NCBI GenBank assembly: GCA_002179805.1
Contig: NAVB01000776.1
Span: forward strand, 1-20,434
Length of the DNA: 20,434 nucleotides
Source: Acanthamoeba lenticulata
Taxonomy: Eukaryota > Discosea > Longamoebia > Acanthamoebidae
Direction: 5' to 3'
The notes beneath the pieces were generated by a model. The model was not told where the DNA came from, made no database searches, and saw only the letters and a list, made by a program, of their open reading frames with translations. This document shows positions 1-7,500 of the stretch, one piece after another (position 1 is the stretch's first letter; each line of letters begins with the position of its first letter). The position numbers and the translations under genes were made by a program.

Positions 1-750
1 GATTATTAATATTCGGCTTGTGGGCGGAGCAGAGATGCGGATGCTGGAGGCCACGGTGGATGCGGGCTACAAGGTGGGCCTCCCGCCGAGCCTGCGCACG
101 ATGCTCGCACAGCGCCACATCGCGACGGAGGGCCCCCGCCAGTTCCACTTCAGGAGCGTCCCCGAGGACGACCTCCTCGAGGTACCAATCTTGTCTCCTC
201 CCCCCCCCTCCCCTCCTCCTCCTTCCTATCGACGCAGAGGATTACGACCCGATGCATTCTCCCTCCCCCCCCTTCCCCTCACTTCGGGCCTCTCCTCGTC
301 TGATCTCGTCTCACCCCTTGGGGGGAGCAGCTGATGGCGGCGGCGCACGCCTGGACCCAAGGATCGGCCGACCACCATGATCATGATGGCCAGGAGGAGG
401 AGGAACAAGAAGTGGGGGAGGAGGAGGACAACGAAGGCGACGCCAAGGAAGAGGAAGACGCCCAGGAAGGAGGCGAGGAAGAAGAAGAAGAGGAAGGTGG
501 GGCCTCTATGTTCGTCATCGACACCAAGCCCAGCGCGAGTAAGAGCAGCAGGAGCAAGGCCGCGAAGGAACCCGTCGACGAGGAAGCTGAGAAGGCGGCG
601 CGCAAAGTCCAACGCGAAGTCGCCTCCTTGGTGGAGCAGCTGAGCGAGGAGGAAGAGGAGGGGGAGGAGGAGGGGGAGGTGGGGGATGAGGAGCAGGACG
701 CCGACGCAGAAGCCGGGGAGGAAGAAGAGGAAGAAGAGGAAGATGTGTAG
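1..750 (+). CDS. 3' part of an unrecognised gene with a Glu-rich acidic C-terminus (5' partial)
   Basis: The reading frame is open from the left edge to an exon end at 181 (donor GTACCA at 182). It resumes at 331 after an acceptor GCAG ending at 330, in phase 0, and stops at TAG 748-750. An alternative acceptor GAGCAG ends at 30, so the visible first exon may begin there. The first exon encodes a normal-looking globular piece (EMRMLEATVDAGYKVGLPPS and onward). The second encodes long runs of Glu/Asp broken by one basic Ser/Lys/Arg stretch and an amphipathic helix (KAARKVQREVASLVEQLSEE). Intron 182-330 is pyrimidine-rich. Acidic tails of this kind occur in nuclear histone- or RNA-binding proteins, but no family is recognised and none is claimed. 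The missing 5' end could hold the diagnostic domain. Confidence 0.6.
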
Positions 751-779
751 GGGGGGGAGGTCGTGATTGGCGGTGGCTT

Positions 780-797
780 GCGATAAATAAATAAAAA
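780..797 (+). terminator. Overlapping poly(A) signals of the acidic-tail gene
   Basis: Overlapping AATAAA hexamers occur about 35 nt after the TAG at 748-750 (GATAAATAAATAAAAAG). The position fits cleavage and polyadenylation of the upstream transcript before the next gene starts at 944. The 193-bp gap between the two genes shows nothing else notable. Confidence 0.6.
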
Positions 798-943
798 GTG
801 CCTGGAGCAACGCCCCCAGTTGCACGGAGGCAAAAAGAGGGCCTCCTACGTCCTCGGAGGGGAAGTTCTTGCACACGCTTTCGGCCCCTTCGTCAGCAGA
901 AAGAAGAAGCGAACCCACAACAACCCTCCCTCCTCCTACGGAC

Positions 944-1752
944 ATGTCTTTCCTCAACGTCGTGTGGCCGGGCAATGGTGGCGCCTGCTGGGAGTTGTGG
1001 CGATGCAGCCCGTGCGTTCTCGCTCCCCTCTCTAAAGTAGCCCGCACTTGGATTGATGGCTTCTCTTCCCTGGTGCGCAACAGGTGCTGTGGCGATCCGT
1101 GCAACTTCAACGATGGGCTCTACTGCTGTACGCTTCTCCGTTCCTCCGGAGGCCAGCGTACAGCAGCCCAACTCTAAACCCTTTCCCAAACAACAACAAC
1201 AGGCTTCACGTGGTACTGTTGCACAGCCTGCAACCTGTCCAAGCTGTGGGCCAAGTCGGTGGGCCAGGAATGCCACATCATCAACCACTGTCTTCCGACC
1301 TACTTCTTCAGCTTGTACGATTGGACCCCCTTTGCACCTCTTTGGTTTTTCTTTCTTGGCTGGTCCGGTTTGCCGCTCACACTGCCGGACCGCGCCCCGA
1401 CACATTGTGTCACCAGCTTTGTGGGGCCCATTGTACGTCACAACTTGCGCCTCCAGGCCGGGGTTGGCTCGGACGACGCCCTCAACTGGATCGGGGACTT
1501 CATTTGCGCCTGGTGCGTCACGCAACCTCTTTTTCGGAGCAGAACAGCCCTTATCTGTTATGCCGCTTTCTTTCTTCTTTGGGTTGTTGACGTTCGTGGT
1601 TCCTCTGCCTGCTGTCTTCTTGCCGACAACAGGTGTTGTGGCATCTGCACGGTGGCGCAGTTCTTGCGAACCAGGACTGGGACTCGCTCAACGACGCCGC
1701 CGCCAACGGCTTGCGCGTGTTTGTCGAGCCCATTAAGATTGTCCGGGATTAA
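944..1752 (+). CDS. PLAC8-like cysteine-rich membrane protein, five exons, probable 1-nt frameshift in last exon
   Basis: Exons are 944-1011, 1084-1127, 1203-1314, 1417-1512 and 1633 onward; donor and acceptor phases agree at all four introns (72-120 nt). The protein starts MSFLNVVWPGNGGACWELWR and is Cys-rich (CCGDPCNF, LYCCFTWYCCTACNL). A hydrophobic stretch follows (CLPTYFFSFFVGPIVRHNLR), then the PLAC8/Cys-rich C-terminal pattern: an R..LR segment, then DFICAWCCGICTVAQFLR. PLAC8 proteins are small membrane-associated proteins linked to organ size, metal transport or cell regulation in other eukaryotes; the role here is unknown. After AQFLR the frame turns into unlikely sequence ending at 1807. 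The -1 frame gives a natural tail, NQDWDSLNDAAANGLRVFVE and onward, ending at TAA 1750-1752. I therefore place the end at 1752 and suspect a missing base near 1667-1669. The family call is from motif pattern only. Confidence 0.65.
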
Positions 1753-2006
1753 TACCCTCCCCCTTCCCTTCCCTTTTTGTTGGCCGCCCATCCATCATGG
1801 GAACTGATCGCACCAGCAAGAAGAAGCGGCACGAATTCACGTGAGAGTGGGCTTAGCCCTCGATCTTGCACAAGAAGATGAACCCATTTGAAGGAGAGGG
1901 GGGGGGCTGGTGGAAGTCAACGGGAAAACGGGAGGCAGAGCAGCAGGAGATGGAAATTTGGGGATGTCAACGGGCGACTTTTCGTTGGTGCGGCAGATCA
2001 GCCAAG
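1753..2006. other. Intergenic region between PLAC8-like gene and CsbD gene
   Basis: This stretch holds the 3' end of the PLAC8-like transcript and the upstream part of the CsbD promoter. A 15-codon frame starting at ATG 1797 (MGTDRTSKKKRHEFT) ends at a TGA that overlaps a donor-like GTGAGAG. It has no convincing downstream exon. A purine-rich block with a G run lies around 1890-1910. No AATAAA is visible. Confidence 0.4.
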
Positions 2007-2013
2007 TATAAAA
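2007..2013 (+). promoter_or_regulatory. TATA box of the CsbD-family gene
   Basis: TATAAAA lies 73 nt before the ATG at 2080, which would place the start site near 2035-2040. The short A/C-rich leader (CATCATCAACAACTCAACCA and onward) lacks upstream ATGs. This is the clearest core promoter in the window and suits a strongly or inducibly expressed gene. Confidence 0.65.
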
Positions 2014-2079
2014 TGGGGCAAGGCACCAGGTTATCCTCATCATCATCAACAACTCAACCACTACCCAAAACAACCAACA

Positions 2080-2382
2080 ATGTCGTCGAACGAGCCCTCG
2101 AAGATGTCTGCCTACGGTGACAAGGCCATGGGCGCCATGAAGGAGAACGCCGGCTGGGCCATGGGCAACAAGCAGATGGAGGCTGAGGGCAAGGCCCAGG
2201 GCACCAAGGGCGATGCCCAGCTCGAAGCCGCGCGCGCTGAGCAGAAGGCCATCGGCGAGAAGGACAAGCTCAAGGGCAACCTCAAGGAGACTGCCGGCAA
2301 CGTGCTGGGTAACGAGCAGTGGCAGGCTGAGGGCAAGGCCGACCGCCTCAAGGGTGAGGCGCGGGACAAGCTGAACCTGTAA
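2080..2382 (+). CDS. CsbD-family stress-response protein, intronless, 100 aa
   Basis: A single open exon encodes 100 residues, starting MSSNEPSKMSAYGDKAMGAM. It contains two CsbD-like units. One is around residues 20-52 (KENAGWAMGNKQMEAEGKAQ). The other is around 66-98 (LKETAGNVLGNEQWQAEGKA, then DRLKGEARDKL). Both share the family pattern K.K...G...GN.Q..AEGKA...G. CsbD proteins are small, hydrophilic, Lys/Glu/Gly/Ala-rich proteins known mainly from bacteria (general stress response, sigma-B regulon in Bacillus); their biochemical activity is unclear. I chose the ATG at 2080 because it is the first after the TATA box, although the frame is open upstream to 1888. The lack of introns, unlike most neighbours, and the bacterial family hint at acquisition by transfer, which is inference. 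Confidence 0.85.
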   Translation: MSSNEPSKMSAYGDKAMGAMKENAGWAMGNKQMEAEGKAQGTKGDAQLEAARAEQKAIGEKDKLKGNLKETAGNVLGNEQWQAEGKADRLKGEARDKLNL

Positions 2383-2566
2383 AGCTCAGGTGTGCATCAC
2401 ACTTGATCGATACTAAACAATGAATTTCACAAGTTTTGCCCATGTACTCCCTTTCCCTAGTTGAAGAAGCAGTGCGAGTATGTGCGGACCATGGCGTGGC
2501 ATCCCTGGCACTTAAGCTGTGGGGATGGGCCTGAGTTGTTGCCAAGATGCCCGCCTCCTTAAGAAA

Positions 2567-2585
2567 CGTGAGGTCCGACCTCACG
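2567..2585. repeat. Perfect odd palindrome, 9-bp arms
   Basis: CGTGAGGTC, one central C, then GACCTCACG form a 19-nt perfect palindrome. As RNA it would fold to a hairpin with an 8-bp stem or less once a 3-nt loop is allowed. It lies between convergent genes. Confidence 0.7.
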
Positions 2586-2619
2586 CGTCACACCAGGGCT
2601 GCAGTCGCCTCGAAGCTGA

Positions 2620-2668
2620 AGAGAAGGGAACCGCGAAGCCACGAGGCTCGTGGTCCTTTCCCTTCTCT
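2620..2668. repeat. Nested inverted repeat: 11-bp outer arms and 7-bp inner hairpin
   Basis: The outer arms AGAGAAGGGAA (2620-2630) and TTCCCTTCTCT (2658-2668) are perfectly complementary. Between them CCACGAG (2639-2645) and CTCGTGG (2647-2653) form an inner hairpin. Internal bulges of 8 and 4 nt separate the two stems. The structure could be a DNA cruciform, an RNA 3'-end element, or part of a non-coding RNA; the sequence alone does not decide. Confidence 0.7.
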
Positions 2669-2669
2669 A

Positions 2670-2699
2670 GCGAGAAAGGCTAAGAAAGAGAGTTCTCGC
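2670..2699. repeat. Inverted repeat, 7-bp arms
   Basis: GCGAGAA (2670-2676) and TTCTCGC (2693-2699) flank a 16-nt purine-rich loop. It follows directly after the nested repeat at 2620-2668, so three stems lie in series. Confidence 0.6.
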
Positions 2700-2761
2700 A
2701 CCAACACGTCCTTCTTGCGGTGACCGAAACCAATACACACGCGACCTCTCGCCCTGTTTTT

Positions 2762-4333
2762 TCAGAGAGGCCGCTGCACGACGGTGGCGCCGAGGAGGCC
2801 GGCCTCCTGGAGGGTCTGCGACTCGTCGACGAGGACGCGCACGGGAAGGGTCGTCTGGAGCTGATAGGCCACCCGCTTGGCGAGCGCCGCGTCAACAAAG
2901 CCGCGCAGATCGCCTACGGTGTGGGTGTGGTTGAACTTGGCCACCAGGCGCGTGCCGTCGTGCAGGCGGATCTGCACGCTCGTCGTCGGCTTGGACTCGT
3001 CCACCTCGAGCTTCTTGCGCGGGGCGCTGCTCGTCGGAGCGGACGTGACGGGCGTCGTGCTGGGCCCACCCAGGCGCTGGCCGGCTCCGGAGAAGGGGGT
3101 GATGACCTTGGGCGGAGGCACGTAGTCCTGATCCTTCTTGTCCACCATGTTGACCGACACTTGGCGCCCGGGCGTCTCCCGCTCCAGTTCCAGCGGAGCA
3201 ATCCTGCGTGTGTTCGTTGCGGCGAACACAGAGTTGCGTTAGGATCGCCGAATCAATCCTCGAGCCCGGACTAGGGCTTGCCAGAGCTCTTGGCGGGCCC
3301 TCACGTACCCCCTGTTGATATCCGACAGGAACTCGGCGCTCGCCGGGTCATCGTAGGTGCGCAGCGGGCCGTCATCCACAGTGAAGCCCTGGCGGTAGAA
3401 GGTGAGAGTACGCGTGATGGGGCCCCTGGGCTCCTGGGCGGACGGATTCTCCGCTACGATCTTCTGGCTGGGCCTCGTCTCGTCGCCCAGTCGGTAGCCT
3501 GGCTCGGCACACGCGACCAACCGCCATTAGGTTTTGGGCGTAAATGAATAAACAAAAAAAGAGGAAAAAACGGGTACCCGAGCCGACAAACGAGGGTCTG
3601 GGCGGCGGCGCAGCGGATTCCTCAGGCGCAGTCTCCTGTCCGCCATGCCTGATCCCGACCACATGTGCGTGGTCAGCGTGCGGCGGCAACATTTAGTGCT
3701 GAACCGTCCACGCGCTCTCATTCGCCGCTCTCATCTGACCGCAACTAGAGATTGGGGGGGGGGGTAGACCGCTTGTGCCACGTACTTGCGGGCATTTTCC
3801 ATCAGCTCGGACACGAGGTCGTGGCCGGTGGCCTGCTCCTTCTTGGGATCGCGCACCACCATGCCGCTGGCCTTGCCGCCTGTGAAATAGTCCTGCCCTT
3901 CTTCTTCCTCCTGGCCCAGGTCGGAGAATCCCCGAACGCCTCCTTGCGCCCTATCGTGCGTGGACGCGCGCGTGGTGAGCACTCACAACCAATTGCTGGA
4001 AGGAGCAAGCAGGTAGTGGGCCAAGAGGAGGCTTCGCACCTCCTGGGCTGCGACCGTGTGGGCGCAGGTGCCGCTGCCGAAGTGGGTGCTGCCGCCCTTG
4101 GTTGGCCCCCAGCACCTGTGTGGGCCGCCGCTTGCCCGCCGCTTTCGAAGAACATTTCTGTGGCCGCCTGCAAGAAGAAGACAGATTCAGCGCAAGGCCT
4201 CTGTGCAAACGGAAATGCAAGATGAGCGTACACTTAAGTCCCACTTGGCCGATTCGAGGTAGAACCTGCCAGTCTCTGCGTCGGCACCAGTAATGTTCTG
4301 GAATTCCTTCAACACCTCTGCTGTGGATGTCAT
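2762..4333 (-). CDS. NSFL1C: p47/NSFL1 cofactor (UBA-SEP-UBX adaptor of p97/VCP), six exons, 365 aa
   Basis: Exons on the minus strand are 4333-4232, 4167-4040, 3950-3786, 3648-3578, 3498-3309 and 3203-2762. All junction phases match and give 365 residues, close to human p47 (370). The UBA-like domain is residues 1-45 (MTSTAEVLKEFQNITGADAE and onward). It is followed by an acidic linker with GFSDLGQEEEEGQDYF. The SEP domain is about 186-250 (LTFYRQGFTVDDGPLRTYDD). The UBX domain is the last 77 residues (TTSVQIRLHDGTRLVAKFNH and onward, ending VVQRPL). Both p97-binding SHP motifs are present: FVGSGYRLG (152-160, split by an intron) and FSGAGQRLG (256-264). Known homologues link the p97 ATPase to ubiquitinated cargo and to Golgi/ER membrane fusion. 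In the UBX p97-contact loop, usually FP(R/N), this protein has LPV. The start is the first ATG opening the UBA domain. Confidence 0.93.
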
Positions 4334-4510
4334 GATGCAGTCAGATCCGCTGTCCTGTACTTGTGATTTGTGTGGCGTTTGTGTTAACAGTTGCTGCCAG
4401 CAGGACACACGCTGGGCGAGTCAAGAAAAACCTTTTCCTGAAATCTAAAAAAAGAAAAACGAAATTTTACAACAGAAGAAGGACGACAGAAGACTCAGCA
4501 GGCTGGCCTC
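4334..4510. other. 177-bp spacer between p47 start and kinesin stop
   Basis: Both genes read on the minus strand, so this spacer must hold the kinesin 3' end and the p47 promoter. On the minus strand it has a T-rich block (4430-4475) and no recognisable TATA box or AATAAA signal. Confidence 0.4.
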
Positions 4511-7500
4511 TCACGATGCTGGTCGGTTGGACGTCGAGGAGAGGGTGCGCTGAAGCACAGCCACACGGATTCGTCGTTCCTTGCCGCTCCCGCTGCTCCC
4601 GCTCCGCTTCGCGTCAGCAGCAGCAGAAGCCGCGATTGTCGTAGCCGTTCGTTCGCCCGGCTGCTTGTCGCGGGGCTCGCGTCGGCTGCCGCTTCGGCTC
4701 GTCTTGATGCTGCTGCTGCTGTCCTTGCCGGCCGCCACCACCACGCCAGGCACGGCGTTCTCCTTTTGTACAGACGCGCCGCTCTTGCTCGGGACCGTCG
4801 ACACCTTGGCCACGGCAGCTTCCTCTGCGGGCAGCGGCTTGGTGGCGGTGGGCGGCTCAAAATTGGTGACGTCGGCCAGCGCACGCGCTGCTGACGACGA
4901 TGAAGTCGTGGTGGGAGCAACAGAGACGGTGGCGGACGTCGACGAAGCAGGAACGACGGGAGGCTGGAGCATGTGTGAGGAAGGCACGACGACCGGGATG
5001 GTGCCGGCCGAGCTTGGCGTAGAAGAAGTCGAGCCAAGAAGACCGTGCTGAGTCTTGGTGGCGTAGAGGGCATTCTCCCTCTCGAGGAGGACCTTCCTGA
5101 AGCTGAGGTTCGTAATCTCCTGCGACATGGCGGAGAGCTTGAGCCTCAGTTGGCTAAGTGCAACCTCGCACGAGAACGCTTCCTCTCCTCCATCTTTTCC
5201 ACTCTCTGTTTAGGCAGCATGTTAGCCCATAACAGTGCACCATCAGCCAACAAAGAGGGGACTCCTACCGGCGTGGTCCTGGCCAGCAGAAGCAGCACCG
5301 ATGTAGGTCTTGTGAAGGGAGCTCAGCTCTCCGCGCAGCACCTGCGCATGTAGGGTGAGGAGATCAACGTGAGGTGAGCAGGTCGTCCTGATCGGGTGTG
5401 CAAGACAAGGACACTACGCACGGTGAGTTGCGCGTCGAGGGTGGCAATGACGCTCTCCTGCTGAGCGACTTGCTTTTTGAGCTTTTCCTCTTCATCTTCT
5501 TCGCTGCCAATCTCGAGCGATCCCTCCGGTCGGTACTTACTGAGTTCGTTCCTGGTCAGAGCCAGCTCCTTCTTCAGGCTCTTCACTTGCTGTTGTGCCC
5601 CCGCCATAGGGTTAGTCTCAGAGGAGGGGATCGGGAGGGAGCATGATGGTAGCACACGAGTACCATCATGAGCGCGTTGTTCTCTTGCTTAATCTTCTCG
5701 TGGTGCCGAATCTTCTGGTTGAGGTTCTGGTGCCCCGTGAGCTTGGCGTTGGCAAGCACGAGCTCCTCCACGCGCGCCAGGAGCTGGGTCTTCTCTTGAG
5801 TGAGCGACCTGTAGTCTCTCTGCATGCGCGCGATGGTGTCGTTGAGGCTCGTGATCTCTCCCTGTGCATGCGCCTCCGCCTTCTGCAAACTGAAGAAGTC
5901 ATAAACAAAGAGGGAGGTAATGAGAAGACTGCTCCAACCAACCAAACCAACCAAGGGATGACGCAGTGCACGTACGCTTCCAGCTGCTTGATGTAGGCGA
6001 GCCGTTCGTTGATGGAACGTTCGAGTTCGCGCTGCATGGCGTCGGATTCGCTCTTCATCCGCTTTTGTTCGGCGGTCAGGTTCTCGATCTCCTTCCCGTG
6101 CTTGTCCTCGAGGTCGTCCAGTTCAGCGAGATGAGCCTGCTTGAGGCGCTCCTCGAGCTCACGCCTCGCCTGGGTTTCGGCCTCCTTGAGGTCAGCCATT
6201 TGCTTCTCCTTGCTGGCGACCATTGCCTCCAGCGCAGAACGTGTCTGGTCATGTCGTTGCTGCATCTCCTCTCGCCGCCGCTGCTCCTCCCGCCTGAGGT
6301 CCGCCAGCTCTGCGTCCTTGTCGTGAATCGCGCGCTGGAAGGTCGCAATCTCGTCCTCCTGCTTTCTTGCCAGCCATTCGCGTTCGGCATCATGCGCGCT
6401 CTTGAGAGCTTCCAGCTCGGTGGCCTTCTCCTGCACGAGCCGGTCGAGCTCGCTACGAAGGGCGCTCTTTAGCGTGTCAGTCTCGTTGGCTTGCTCCAGA
6501 TGCAGCCGTGAGAGCTCGGCTTGGTGGGCTGCCTCGAGGTCTTGGCTTGCGCGTCGAGCCGAGTCCAACTCGCCGCGTAGGGATTGGAGCTGGCTTGAGA
6601 GCGTCTCCCTCGAGGCCTCCAAGTTGGACTCAAGTTCAGCGATCCGCTGCTCGAACGTCTTCCGCTGGTCGTCAGCCCTGTGCTCAAGTGCGGTCTTGGC
6701 CGACACAACCTCCGCGATTGCCTGTTCAAGAGACGCCACCTGGCCCTGGAGACGCGCCTCATTGGCGCGCGCGTCGCTCTCGAGAGCAGCCCGGGTCCGC
6801 TGGTGCTCCAACTCCATTTCGTCCCGCTCCTTGCGCGTGCGGGCAATGAGCTCTTCCTTTTCCTCGTTGAGCCGCAGGACCATGGACCGCTCGCCCTCCT
6901 TGCCGCGGTTCTCCCACTCGGCCCACTGGCGCACCATCTCCTCCTTGATGCGAGTGATCTCCTCTTCGTAGTACTGGCGCTGTTCGTCAAGCGCCTGGAC
7001 CTTGGCGCTCTCCAACTCCCGCTCCCGCCTCTCCCTCTCGGCCTCGAGCTCGCACGTGTGCTTGTCCATGTCGCGCCTCAGGAGATCGAGTGCACCGTCG
7101 TGCTGTCGTCGCACCTCCTCGAGAGAAGCATTCTGTTGCTGAACCAGCTGCCTGATCTCGTCGTCCTTGGCCGCCACGAGTCTAGCGCTGGCCTCCAGCT
7201 GCCGAGCAGCCTCCGCCTCAATCTCGCGGCGCTTCTCGCCCAGTAGGCGCCCCATCTCGCCCATCTTGAAGACATAGCTCGAGATCTCCTTTCTCGTCTC
7301 GTCGCGGACTGCGGTGAGCTCGTTACGTAGGTCGGCGAGCTCGGTTTCGCGTTCCGCTTGCTCGCGCTCTGCGGCGGCCAGGGCAGCCACGAGCTGGCGC
7401 TCCCTTTCGTCACGCTCCTGCACCTCAGCTTCCCAGGCTCGGCGCCTCTCATCCGCGTCCTCCTTGAGCCGCATGACTTCACGCTCGTATTCGTGGTTGC

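Larger units (their letters stand above)
2383..2761. other. Intergenic region between convergent genes, rich in inverted repeats
   Basis: This 379-bp gap lies between the convergent 3' ends of the CsbD gene and the p47 gene. No AATAAA is evident on either strand. The right half (2567-2699) contains several perfect inverted repeats, listed separately. No credible coding exon is visible. Confidence 0.55.

Noticed and set aside
226..1110. Minus-strand 294-residue open frame
   Set aside because: It lies opposite the Glu-rich exon and runs on through a gap, poly(A) signals and the first PLAC8 exon. The Pro/Leu/Phe composition is what Glu codons give in reverse.
1797..1845. Short frame MGTDRTSKKKRHEFT as a possible first exon or small gene
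   Set aside because: A donor-like GTGAGAG overlaps its end, but no acceptor with matching phase leads to a sensible exon, and the CsbD gene has its own TATA box and leader.
2567..2699. tRNA or known snRNA in the hairpin cluster
   Set aside because: No B-box (GGTTCGANTCC), no four-arm cloverleaf and no Sm site were seen, so I list it only as inverted repeats.
3239..3520. Alternative p47 end that stops at 3239 by reading through the intron
   Set aside because: It would cut the SEP domain and drop the SHP motif and UBX domain. Splicing from 3309 to 3203 is phase-correct and restores the family sequence.
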